The notes beneath the pieces are model-generated. The model was given only the letters and a program-made list of their open reading frames with translations. It was not told the DNA's origin and ran no database searches. Positions 15,433 through 23,111 of a stretch of DNA of 33,500 nt are shown piece by piece (within the stretch, counting starts at the first letter, position 1; the number at the start of each line of letters is the position of its first letter). This DNA is from Nocardia otitidiscaviarum NBRC 14405 (lineage in GTDB: Bacteria; Actinomycetota; Actinomycetes; Mycobacteriales; Mycobacteriaceae): NCBI RefSeq assembly GCF_000308635.1, contig NZ_BAGD01000069.1, positions 1 to 33,500 on the forward strand, in the 5' to 3' direction. The position numbers were made by a program, and so were the translations under genes.

Positions 15433-16752
15433 TCAGCGGGGGAGCGTCACCGGATCGGTACAGCTGGACGGTACGTCGACCAGTGAGCAGGTGGCCGGTG
15501 CGCGGGTGGGCAGGTAGTCGCCCGGGACACCGCCGTCGCCGACGATGGCGCGGTAGGCGCCCACCGCGTCGGTGGGGCGTCGCGTCAGGCTCGGATCGGA
15601 GCGAACGTCGACGGTGTACAGGCCGAAACGCGGTGTGTAGGAACCCCATTCGTAGTTGTCGGTGAGGCTCCAGTAGTTGTACCCGATCACGTTCATACCG
15701 TCGGCCTTGGCGCGCTGGATCCAGTAGATGGTGTCGCGCAGATTGTCGCCCCGGGTGTAACCGTCGGCGCGGGGCAGGCCGTTCTCGGTCGGCATGCCGT
15801 TCTCCACGATGTAGAGCGGCTTGCCGGGGAACATGCGGTCGAAATGCCGCAGCGTGTAATAGATCCCGTCGGCCTGCAACGGCATCCTCCACAGTTCGGA
15901 CAGTGCGTCCGGGGAGATCGCGGGCAGCACCTCCGGGGAGACGCCGTAGTAGTAGTCGATACCCACGTAGTCGAGCCGGTCCGCGATCCCGGCCAGCATC
16001 GCGCCGTTGACCGCCTGGTCGACGGCCGGAATGTAGGCGACATTGCTGGTCACCATCGCATCCGGGCGCACCTGGTGGATGTAGTCGTAGATGCCGTTGT
16101 GGGCGGCGATGAGGCGGCTCTGCATGAGCGGCAGCTCGGCCGCCGACAGCCCGCCGTTGCGGACCTCGTTCATCATGTAGATGGCCGGTTCGTTGATGGT
16201 GACCCACAGCGGATCACGAGCGGCGTAGCGGTCCACCACTTTTCGCATGTTCGTCAGCCAGTCGTCGAGCATGGCGGGATTGCGCCAGCCGCCTCGGTCG
16301 ACCTGCCAGCCGGGATACACCCAGTGGTCCAGCGTGAGCATGGGCCGCATGCCCGCGGCCACGATGGCGTCGATGACCGCGTCGTAGAAGCGGAAGGCGT
16401 TCTCGTCCCAGACGCCGGGCTCCGGTTGCAGCCGCGCCCATTCGATTCCGATGCGGTAGGTGTTCACGCCGAGCCGCCGCGCGAGCGCGATATCGGAGGT
16501 GTAGCGCGAGTAGAAGTCGACGCTGTTCAGATATGGGTCGTACTCCGGATTCCCGGCGATATAGCGGGTCCAGTTGCTGTCGGGGGCGTGACCCTCCGAC
16601 TGGAAGCCGGAAGCGGCTACGCCCCAATGGAATCCAGGCCCCACGGGTGGCAGTGCCGCGGGTGCGGGCGCCGCTGCCGCCGGAGCCGTCACGGCGAGTA
16701 GCGCGGCCCCGGTGAGGGCGGCGAGGACCTGGCGGCGGTTGCGGGGGCGCAT
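15433..16752 (-). CDS. Secreted GH1-family glycoside hydrolase (second of a tandem pair)
   Basis: The 439-residue product has an N-terminus RNRRQVLAALTGAALLAV with twin arginines, so export by Tat or Sec is possible, and an Ala-rich cleavage region near residue 28. GH1 motifs match the neighbouring paralogue almost block for block: FHWGVAASGFQSEG, acid/base Glu188 in TINEP, nucleophile Glu317 in IVENG, and GYNYWSLTDNYEW. The same C-terminal Cys pair (CSLVDVPSSC) is present. I chose the ATG at 16752, which follows GAGGAG; a longer in-frame start at 16764 lacks a ribosome site. It is probably the first gene of the GH1 operon, with a perfect inverted repeat about 40 bases upstream that may be its operator. 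Confidence 0.93.
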   Translation of the reverse strand: MRPRNRRQVLAALTGAALLAVTAPAAAAPAPAALPPVGPGFHWGVAASGFQSEGHAPDSNWTRYIAGNPEYDPYLNSVDFYSRYTSDIALARRLGVNTYRIGIEWARLQPEPGVWDENAFRFYDAVIDAIVAAGMRPMLTLDHWVYPGWQVDRGGWRNPAMLDDWLTNMRKVVDRYAARDPLWVTINEPAIYMMNEVRNGGLSAAELPLMQSRLIAAHNGIYDYIHQVRPDAMVTSNVAYIPAVDQAVNGAMLAGIADRLDYVGIDYYYGVSPEVLPAISPDALSELWRMPLQADGIYYTLRHFDRMFPGKPLYIVENGMPTENGLPRADGYTRGDNLRDTIYWIQRAKADGMNVIGYNYWSLTDNYEWGSYTPRFGLYTVDVRSDPSLTRRPTDAVGAYRAIVGDGGVPGDYLPTRAPATCSLVDVPSSCTDPVTLPR

Positions 16753-16788
16753 GGAACTCCTCATCCGGGTGGTGGAATCCGATGGGGC

Positions 16789-16812
16789 AATGCTGGTCGG
16801 TCGACCAGCATT
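16789..16812. promoter_or_regulatory. Perfect 10-bp inverted repeat upstream of the GH1 pair
   Basis: AATGCTGGTC at 16789-16798 and GACCAGCATT at 16803-16812 are perfect complements across a four-base centre. It sits 37 bases before the GH1 start and overlaps the stop codon of the TetR gene. It could be an operator for the GH1 operon or a hairpin ending the tetR transcript. The lack of a U-tract and the operator-like 24-bp length favour an operator. Confidence 0.55.
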
Positions 16813-17455
16813 ATGCACGGATCGCGGATTCGTGTGGGAGCAATTGAGTTCTCAGTGCGTCGACGGCCCAGTCCTGCCAGGCGGATTCGGACCACCCGCG
16901 TTCACCGACCAACAGGTGGTAGGTCTCGGGGGCGAGTACGACCATGGCGATATCGGCGGCCCTGGCGGCATCGAGACCTCCGCGCAGTGGCGTCTTCGCG
17001 GCCAGCGCCTCGGCCAAGCGCGCCTGGACCGTATGGCGCTGGGTCAGATTGGTCTGCCACAGCTCCGCGATCTCCGCATCGTCGGCGGCCGCCGATCGGA
17101 CCACCTCGAGCAGTGGAGTGACGCGCCCCAGGATCTGTCCGGCGGCGACCGCCTGGAGGCGCAGCTGTTCCTCGGGTGCGGCCGCCACCGCCTCGGCGAA
17201 CCACGGCCGATCGAGGGTGGCCACGGGTTCGGCATCCCCCGCGATCTCCACATCCAGGAGTTCGGTGAGGATCGCGCGTTTGGTGGCGAAGGTGAAGTAC
17301 AGCGTCTGCACGGCCATTCCGGCCTGTTCCGCAATGGCTTTCATGGTGGTCGCGGTGTAGCCGCGGGTGGTGAACAGCTCCCGCGCGGCGCTGAGCATAC
17401 GGGTGCGATTGGCCGAGGCGCGGGCCGCGCGAACGCCGGTGGTCTTCGCAGTCAT
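16811..17455 (-). CDS. TetR-family repressor
   Basis: The 214-residue product has the TetR helix-turn-helix at about residues 17-62 (NRTRMLSAARELFTTRGYTATTMKAIAEQAGMAVQTLYFTFATKRAIL) and a helical ligand-binding C-terminal domain. It is divergent from a DHA2 drug exporter with 80 bases between the start codons. Two palindromic sites of nearly identical sequence fill that gap, so it very probably represses the exporter and itself and is released by a drug-like ligand. The TAA stop lies inside the inverted repeat that precedes the GH1 pair. Confidence 0.94.
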   Translation of the reverse strand: MTAKTTGVRAARASANRTRMLSAARELFTTRGYTATTMKAIAEQAGMAVQTLYFTFATKRAILTELLDVEIAGDAEPVATLDRPWFAEAVAAAPEEQLRLQAVAAGQILGRVTPLLEVVRSAAADDAEIAELWQTNLTQRHTVQARLAEALAAKTPLRGGLDAARAADIAMVVLAPETYHLLVGERGWSESAWQDWAVDALRTQLLPHESAIRA

Positions 17456-17469
17456 GGCTCACATCCTAC

Positions 17470-17494
17470 TTGACTAGAGCGAAACTCTAGTCAA
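17470..17494. promoter_or_regulatory. TetR operator site A
   Basis: TTGACTAGAG and CTCTAGTCAA are perfect 10-bp arms around a five-base centre. The central 19 bases (17473-17491) agree with site B at 16 of 19 positions, consensus ACTAGAnCGAnnCTCTAGT. It lies 15 bases from the tetR start and so would block tetR transcription. Confidence 0.75.
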
Positions 17495-17497
17495 TTC

Positions 17498-17524
17498 TTT
17501 CACTAGATCGACGCTCTAGTGAAA
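17498..17524. promoter_or_regulatory. TetR operator site B
   Basis: TTTCACTAGA and TCTAGTGAAA are perfect 10-bp arms around a seven-base centre, and the inner 19 bases (17502-17520) repeat site A. The centres of A and B are 29 bases apart, close to three helical turns. The site touches the AAAGGAAG ribosome site of the exporter gene, so binding would also cover the exporter promoter or 5' end. Confidence 0.75.
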
Positions 17525-17535
17525 GGAAGTCGACA

Positions 17536-18924
17536 ATGCGCGGTACGGGGCGTCTGCAACTACTGCTGATCACCGTTGTGGAACTGGTGATCTTCTTGGA
17601 TACGACGGTGCTCAACGTGGCCCTGCCCGCGATCGGGCAGCGATTCGGGCTCGGTGAGGCCGGGCTCGGCTGGGTCACCAACGCCTATCTGCTGGCCTTC
17701 GGCGGGTTCATGCTGCTCGGTGGGCGGGCGGCGGACCTGTACGGCCCGCGGCGGATGTTCGGCGTGGGCCTGGCGGTCTTCACCGCTGCGTCGGCACTGG
17801 CCGGATTCGCCGCAAGCCCAACGGTATTGATCGCCGCCCGGGCACTGCAGGGGATCGGCGCGGCGGTGGTGATTCCGGCGCAGCTGGCGCTGCTGACCGC
17901 CACCTTCACCGATCCGGCCGCGCGGCGGCGGGCCTTCGGCGTATGGAGCGCCATGGGTGCGGCGGGCGCGGCCATCGGCACGGCCGTGGGCGGTCCGCTC
18001 ACCGATGCGTTCGGCTGGCCGTCGATCTTCCTCATCAATCTGCCCGTGGGCGTGGCAGCACTGGCGGGGCTCGTGCTACTGCCCAGGGATTCGGCGCGGA
18101 CGGGCGGACGCCTCGACATACCCGGCGCGGTCACCGGAACGGCGGCACTGCTGATCCTCGGCTACGGCATCGGCGCGTGGGGCGATCCGGACGCCCGATC
18201 GCTCGCGGCCCCGCTGACCATCGCCGGACTGCTCGGCATGGCGGCCTTCCTGCTGATCGAGGCCCGCAGCCCGCACCCGCTGCTGCCGCTGCGACTGTTC
18301 CGCATCCGCCAGGTGAGCGGTTCGGCCGCGGTCAACACCCTCGTCGGCGCGGCGCACGTCCCCGCTTTCGCGCTGCTGGCGCTGTATCTCCAGAACACCC
18401 AGGGCTACAGCCCGACCCTGTCCGGGCTCGCGGTGCTGCCGGTGGCCGTGGTCAATATCGTGGTCTCCCGCACCGTGATTCCCTACGCCCTCGAACGTCT
18501 CGGCGCGACCGGGGTGCTCGCGGGCGGCCTGGCCCTGCAGGCGCTCGCACTCGGCTGGCTGGGCCGACTGCCCGAACACGGCGTCTACCTGGTGGACGTG
18601 CTGCCCGCCGCCGTCATCTTCGGCATCGGCCTACCCGCCGCCTTCGTCGGCGTCACCGCACCCGCCGTCGAAGCGGTGGCTGAAACCGACCGCGGCATCG
18701 CGGCCGGCACCGTGAACACCGCCCAGCGCGTCGGCTCCGGACTCGGCGTCACCGCCGTACTCCTGCTCGCCCAATCCGTCACCGACGCCACCCACGACCA
18801 CGTTCAGGGTCTCCGAGCGGGCTTCGCCGCCTCGGCGGCCCTGGCGCTGCTCGGCTGCCTGCTTACGCTGGCGATACTGCGGCTTCCACGCCCCGCCGTG
18901 GAAGCAAAGCCGTCGCGGGTGTGA
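17536..18924 (+). CDS. MFS drug exporter, DHA2 (14-helix) type
   Basis: The 462-residue protein has many hydrophobic helices and DHA2 markers: FLDTTVLNVALPAIGQRFG in helix 1 (motif D1), GGRAADLYGPRRMF (motif A) and ARALQGIGAAVVIPAQLALL (motif B), with IGTAVGGPLTDAFGWPSIFLINLPVG (motif C). Proton-driven export of drugs or cationic compounds is the expected activity. The ATG at 17536 follows AAAGGAAG. Expression is probably controlled by the divergent TetR protein through the two operators. The 3' end is 18 bases from the convergent VOC gene. Confidence 0.94.
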   Translation: MRGTGRLQLLLITVVELVIFLDTTVLNVALPAIGQRFGLGEAGLGWVTNAYLLAFGGFMLLGGRAADLYGPRRMFGVGLAVFTAASALAGFAASPTVLIAARALQGIGAAVVIPAQLALLTATFTDPAARRRAFGVWSAMGAAGAAIGTAVGGPLTDAFGWPSIFLINLPVGVAALAGLVLLPRDSARTGGRLDIPGAVTGTAALLILGYGIGAWGDPDARSLAAPLTIAGLLGMAAFLLIEARSPHPLLPLRLFRIRQVSGSAAVNTLVGAAHVPAFALLALYLQNTQGYSPTLSGLAVLPVAVVNIVVSRTVIPYALERLGATGVLAGGLALQALALGWLGRLPEHGVYLVDVLPAAVIFGIGLPAAFVGVTAPAVEAVAETDRGIAAGTVNTAQRVGSGLGVTAVLLLAQSVTDATHDHVQGLRAGFAASAALALLGCLLTLAILRLPRPAVEAKPSRV

Positions 18925-18942
18925 TTCGCCGGGCGGCAGCAC

Positions 18943-19329
18943 CTATCGAATGTCGGCGCTGACCACCCAGAGATGGCCGAACGGATCGCGCACTCGGCCC
19001 TGGCGTTTGCCGTAGGGGCGGTCGTCGACCGGGATCTCGAGCCGGGCCCCGTGCCGCACCATGTTCTTCGCGGTGGCGTCGGGGTCCGGCACGGTGAGCG
19101 TGAGCAGGACGGGGGAGCCGCCCACCGATTCGGGATCGCGCCATCCCCACTCCGCCACGCTCTGGGCCAGCGCGAAGACGACATCGCCCAACCTGAGTTC
19201 GGCGTGGTTGACCACACCGTCGTCATCGGCCACGCGCAGGCCCAGTTCGGCGCCGAGGGCTCGGGTGTAGAAGTCGATCGCGGAGTCGGCGTCGGAGACC
19301 AGCAGTTTGGGGTGCAGTTCGGAGTTCAT
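18943..19329 (-). CDS. VOC-superfamily protein, PhnB/glyoxalase-like
   Basis: The 128-residue product reads as a single vicinal-oxygen-chelate domain: the N-terminal LLVSDADSAIDFYTRALGAE, the middle LRLGDVVFAL and the C-terminal VRDPFGHLWVVS are typical of the PhnB/YdeM-like group, which includes glyoxalase-like and drug-binding proteins. No enzymatic activity can be assigned from the sequence. It starts ten bases after the AraC-family regulator and is likely cotranscribed with it. Confidence 0.92.
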   Translation of the reverse strand: MNSELHPKLLVSDADSAIDFYTRALGAELGLRVADDDGVVNHAELRLGDVVFALAQSVAEWGWRDPESVGGSPVLLTLTVPDPDATAKNMVRHGARLEIPVDDRPYGKRQGRVRDPFGHLWVVSADIR

Positions 19330-19339
19330 GCAGCCATGA

Positions 19340-20140
19340 TCACGAGGAGGCGCGTCGCCAGCCTTGTAGATTTCGGCCCTCTTCCAGCAGCCACCCGGAC
19401 GGCGTGGTGTTCATGAGGTCGCGAAAGTCGTGCACCAGGTGACTTTGATCGTGGTATCCGGATTCGGCCGCGACCTGCGCCCAGGAATCCGCGCCCGTGG
19501 CGGCGCGGTGTACGGCGGTGGACAACCGTGCGATCCGGGAGGCGAATTTGGGCGTGATGCCCAGCGACTGCCGCATGACCTCACGCAGCCGCCGGGGGCT
19601 CAGGTGTGCGGTGCGCGCCAGGTCCGCCACCGAGGCGCTGCCACCGCTGGCTCCGATCCGCGCCAGGGTGTGGAGCGCGTCCTCGGCTCCAAGGACGGAA
19701 TCGGCCCGGGACAGCTGCTCGAGCAGCCGGAGGCGGGTGACGGCGGCGCGGCGCTCGGACGGCTGTGCGGCCAGTTCCATGCCGAGCGACCGCGCCCACG
19801 GGAGCACGGCGTCGGCATCCACCCCACCGGCGTTCACCTCGCTGAGCGGCACTCCGGTGAGCCGCTGGAAAGCGGCGGGTGACAGTTCGGCGTACACGGT
19901 CGGCTGCGCCGACCGCAGCGTCAGGGCCGGAGTCGCGACACCGGGGCGCAGGAATCCGGCCGCGACCGCCTGAGCGGTCTGGACGCGCCCGCCGTAGCGC
20001 ACTTCGATCGGAGCGCCCAGGCTCATCACCAGCCGCGCCGACAGGGCCGGGACGGCCCGATGCGGTCGCGGTGGTCCGTGGTGGTCGCTGACGGCCACCA
20101 CGCCGATGCCCGCGGCCCGGCAGGCCTGACGCAGATCCAC
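19340..20140 (-). CDS. AraC-family transcriptional regulator
   Basis: The 266-residue product has a divergent N-terminal sensing domain and a C-terminal AraC double HTH (about residues 165-255) with VADLARTAHLSPRRLREVMRQSLGITPKFASRIARLS and WAQVAAESGYHDQSHLVHDFRDLMNTTPSGWL, the signature of the second recognition helix. The likely start is GTG at 20140, though the ribosome site is poor. It is followed within ten bases by the VOC protein gene, which is often the case for AraC/VOC pairs, and may regulate it. Confidence 0.9.
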   Translation of the reverse strand: MDLRQACRAAGIGVVAVSDHHGPPRPHRAVPALSARLVMSLGAPIEVRYGGRVQTAQAVAAGFLRPGVATPALTLRSAQPTVYAELSPAAFQRLTGVPLSEVNAGGVDADAVLPWARSLGMELAAQPSERRAAVTRLRLLEQLSRADSVLGAEDALHTLARIGASGGSASVADLARTAHLSPRRLREVMRQSLGITPKFASRIARLSTAVHRAATGADSWAQVAAESGYHDQSHLVHDFRDLMNTTPSGWLLEEGRNLQGWRRASS

Positions 20141-20181
20141 CTCCGCATTGTCACACGAGCGGCGGCGCGGCTTCCGACGCG

Positions 20182-20640
20182 CTATGCGGGCGGCGTCCGG
20201 CGAGTGTGATCGTGATGCTCCGGGTGCGGGGCGGGCATACTCGAAAAGTGCGGCACGGGTGGGATTTTCGGTGGCATCGGCATATTCGGCACGGGCGGCA
20301 TCGCCGGGATCGGCGGCATCGGCGGGGGCGGCGGGACGGGCGGGAAGGCCGCGTCGGGACCGCCGAACCGCTGGAACGCCGCCTGACGCGAGGTGCCGAA
20401 CAGCTCACCGATCTCCGCCCAGGTGTGCCCCTCCACACGCGCCTGCTGCACGAGCATGCGCAGCACGCTGTCCACCACGCTGTCGAGACTACGGGCGGCT
20501 TGTAGAGCGGCGATCACGGACGCGGCGGGCTTGCCGTCGGCGGGGTGCAGTACCTCGGCGACGAGTTCGGCATTGGCGGACAGCAGTTTCGCGAACACGG
20601 CCCGCTCATCGGCGGGGTCTCGCTGCGGGGATTCATCCAT
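20182..20640 (-). CDS. Small HTH protein with a Pro/Met-rich tail
   Basis: The 152-residue product has a helical N-terminal half, then a helix-turn-helix at about residues 66-92 (QQARVEGHTWAEIGELFGTSRQAAFQRFG), a pattern found in small actinobacterial regulators in which Trp-Ala-Glu-Ile-Gly precedes the turn and SRQAAxxRF is the recognition helix. Residues about 100-141 are dominated by proline and methionine (PPVPPPPPMPPIPAMPPVP and similar), followed by a His-rich end. I do not know a function. The ATG at 20640 directly abuts a large dyad, so translation may be leaderless; a longer start at a TTG (20676) would run through the dyad. It is divergent from the PAS-ANTAR gene. Confidence 0.8.
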   Translation of the reverse strand: MDESPQRDPADERAVFAKLLSANAELVAEVLHPADGKPAASVIAALQAARSLDSVVDSVLRMLVQQARVEGHTWAEIGELFGTSRQAAFQRFGGPDAAFPPVPPPPPMPPIPAMPPVPNMPMPPKIPPVPHFSSMPAPHPEHHDHTRRTPPA

Positions 20641-20690
20641 ATGTAAATGCTGCCTTGACAACACCTCGCCTGTCAAGGTTGCGTTTACAT
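20641..20690. promoter_or_regulatory. 50-bp nested dyad between two divergent regulator genes
   Basis: The segment is symmetric: ATGTAAA, 5 bases, CCTTGACA, a 10-base centre, TGTCAAGG, 5 bases, TTTACAT. Both pairs of arms are perfect complements (7 and 8 bp). An ATG for the HTH protein on the minus strand touches one end (20640), and an in-frame ATG of the PAS-ANTAR frame touches the other (20689). TTGACA is also a consensus -35 on each strand. Confidence 0.7.
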
Positions 20691-20736
20691 GCTGGCTGGA
20701 CTACCGCACCGAGACCGCTGCCTGAATACTGGCGAG

Positions 20737-21423
20737 GTGACGGACGTATCCGAAGACACCGGTGGTGACAGCCTGCGGGCGGTCGAGAAGGTCGTGGGGG
20801 CTGGCGACGCGGTGCGGGTGGGGTGGTTCCGAATGGAGTTCGCCGACCAGCGCTGGGAATGGTCGGACGAGATGGCGCGCCTGCACGGGTACGAGCCCGG
20901 TGACGTCGAGCCGAGCACGGAACTGCTGCTGTCGCACAAACATCCCGACGACCGCGACCGCGTCGAAGCCGAACTGGTCACCTCGGTGCGCGACCACGCG
21001 CCGTTCTCCAGCCGCCACCGCATCATCGACACCGACGGTGACGAGCATCAGGTGGTCGTGGTGTCCGAACCGATCACCGACGACGACGGCATCGTCATCG
21101 GCACCGGCGGCTACTGCGTCGACCTCACCGACAGCCTCCCCGAATCGGTCGATCTACTCGGCGAGGTCCTGCCCGAGATCGTGGAACAGCGCGCCGCGAT
21201 CGAACAGGCCAAGGGCATCCTCATGGCGATCTACGCCCTGTCACCCGACCAGGCGTTCCAGGTCCTGCGCTGGCGCTCCCAGGTCACCAACACCAAACTC
21301 CGCGACCTGTCCGCGGCCCTGGTCGCCGCGACAACCGCCACCCCACCCATGGACGTCCGCGCCCGCACCCGCTTCGACCACATCCTGCTCACCGTCCATG
21401 AGCGGATCATCGATAACCGGTGA
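20737..21423 (+). CDS. PAS-ANTAR antitermination regulator
   Basis: The 228-residue product (from the GTG at 20737) has a PAS-like sensor at about residues 15-130 (VGWFRMEFADQRWEWSDEMARLHGYEPGDV, then HKHPDDRDRV and FSSRHRIIDTDGDEHQVVV) and an ANTAR RNA-binding domain at about 145-200 (IVEQRAAIEQAKGILMAIYALSPDQAFQVLRWRSQVTNTKLRDLS). ANTAR proteins bind paired hairpins in nascent mRNA to prevent termination. PAS-ANTAR proteins of this type are common in mycobacteria and Nocardia. An in-frame ATG at 20689 lies in the flanking dyad, so the start is not certain. The stop is 44 bases before the convergent hydrolase frame. Target RNAs are not known. Confidence 0.92.
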   Translation: MTDVSEDTGGDSLRAVEKVVGAGDAVRVGWFRMEFADQRWEWSDEMARLHGYEPGDVEPSTELLLSHKHPDDRDRVEAELVTSVRDHAPFSSRHRIIDTDGDEHQVVVVSEPITDDDGIVIGTGGYCVDLTDSLPESVDLLGEVLPEIVEQRAAIEQAKGILMAIYALSPDQAFQVLRWRSQVTNTKLRDLSAALVAATTATPPMDVRARTRFDHILLTVHERIIDNR

Positions 21424-21467
21424 CGTAGCGGAACTCCACCCGTGTGGCATTCCGCTGTCCGTGGGCA

Positions 21468-22942
21468 TCATCGGTTCGCCGGGCAGTGTGTGTCTTGGTC
21501 GGGTCGCGTCCCGGCGGTGAGGAAACCGGTAGCGATGTCGTCGGCGCAGGTGTTGGCGCCGAAGGGATAGACGCCGTGCCCGCCCTGGTCGACGGTCACC
21601 ATCCGGGCGCGCCCACCCAGGCTCTCGCGCATTTCCCGAGCACCGATCAACGGTGTGCCGGGGTCGCGCTCGTTCTGCAGCAGGAGCACGTTCGAGGGGC
21701 CCTGATCGGTGATCGGCACCCACGGCTCGCTCGGCAGGTCGGGCCAGTACGCGCAGGGCACGATATTGCCGGTGGACCCTCCCACCAACGGATACCGCTC
21801 ACGATCGACGGCGGCGCTGTGTTGGTAGTAGCCGATGTCGCGTGGCCAGCGTGAGTCCGCGCACAGCACTGCGTGGCGGCTGGAGATGAGGTTGTCGACA
21901 TCGCCCGGCGGCGGCGCCTCGGGCGCGGGCTGTCCGCTGTCGAGTGCCCGCCAGGATGCGGCCAGGGCAGGCAGGGCGGCGTCGCTGAACAGATAGTCGA
22001 TGGTCATCCCGCGGAACCGGGTGCCGTCGATACCGCCGATCGGGTTGGCGTCCAGGCGGGCGGCAAGATCGTCGAACTCAGCGGTGATCTCTTCGGGAGT
22101 GCTGCCCAGGCCGTATTCGGGGTGTGCGGCGGCGTACGCGGCGAAGTCGGGGAAGCTCTCCTGCACTCCGCGCGCCAGGCGCCGGAAAGCGGTGTGGTCG
22201 TAGCCGCCCGGCCCCAGCGCGCTGTCGAGCACGATCCGGTCGCCGCGCTCGGGAAACATTGTCGCGTACACCGCACCCAGGGCGGTGCCGTACGAGTGGC
22301 CGAGGTAGGAGATCTTGTCCTCGCCCAGTGCCGCGCGGATGCGGTCGATATCGCGTGCGGTATTGGCGGTGGTGGTATGCGGCAGCAACCACGCGCTGTC
22401 GGAGCTGGCGCACTGATCGGCGATAGCGCGCGCGAACTCGGCCTCTGCTACGACGTCGGCGTCGGTGTGGGCGTAGGCGGGCAGATTCCGGCGCTGCCGC
22501 TGGGTTTCGCTCAATCCGCACGTGACCGGGTGGACTCGCCCACGCCTCGCGGGTCCATCCCGATCACGTCGTAGGCATCCAAAACCGACTGCGGCAGATT
22601 CGCGGCCGCCAGCAGCGCTGGATAGCTCAGACCCGCGCCGCCGGGACCGCCGGGATTGGTGAACAGCACCCCTCGGCGTTTGTCAGGGTGGGCACTGGGC
22701 AAGCGTGAGATCGCGATCTCGATCCGGCGGCCGTGGGGGACGCGGTAGTCCAACGGGACAGTGAGCCGTGCGCACTGCATCCGGTCCGTGGCGGCGGGGT
22801 CGGGACACGTACCCCACGCCGGGGCGGCGACCACCTCAGCGGTGGTCGCCGGCTCGTCCCCGGATACCCACACCACCGCGCCCGCGGCGAGCACCGCGGC
22901 GGCAGCGGTAGCGAGGCCGACCCTCAGGGCCTTGCTCGGCAT
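21468..22942 (-). pseudogene. TAP-like secreted alpha/beta hydrolase, broken by a one-base frameshift
   Basis: The N-terminal frame (22942 to 22511) has a signal-peptide-like start, PLDYRVPHGRRIEIAISRL, the oxyanion region FTNPGGPGGAG and DVIGMDPRGVGEST. The C-terminal frame (to 21468) has the nucleophile Ser in YLGHSYGTALG, the TAP-like C-terminal domain with VLLLQNERDPGTPL and the catalytic His in DQGGHGVY. Together they equal a full-length tripeptidyl-aminopeptidase-like protein of about 490 residues. Adding one base to the short C-run at 22528-22530 (read as GGG on the plus strand) restores EST-P-VTCGLSETQ, the family text at this point. So either the gene is inactivated or the sequence has an error there. 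Confidence 0.85.
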
Positions 22943-23025
22943 GGCGGGTCCCTCCTCTGCGCAATCGGGCTGGCTCGCGGTAGAGCATTACTCATCACCG
23001 ATCCCGGGCGCATCAGCCCTGCGGG

Positions 23026-23055
23026 TGACCCGGCCGCGACCTCGGTCGCGGGTCA
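23026..23055 (-). terminator. GC hairpin after the recombinase gene
   Basis: CGCGACC (23035-23041) and GGTCGCG (23044-23050) pair perfectly around a two-base turn, with outer TGACC/GGTCA arms completing a bulged stem. It lies 56 bases beyond the stop of the minus-strand recombinase, with no U-tract, and before the hydrolase start at 22942. Confidence 0.4.
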
Positions 23056-23111
23056 ATACGCCTGTGGTCGCACACCCGCACACACCGAGCTCGCGGCGAT
23101 GTGCACGCCCG

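Noticed and set aside
17470..17524. Repeats between tetR and the exporter as a CRISPR or tandem array
   Set aside because: Only two copies, each a dyad, located exactly in a divergent promoter; these are operators.
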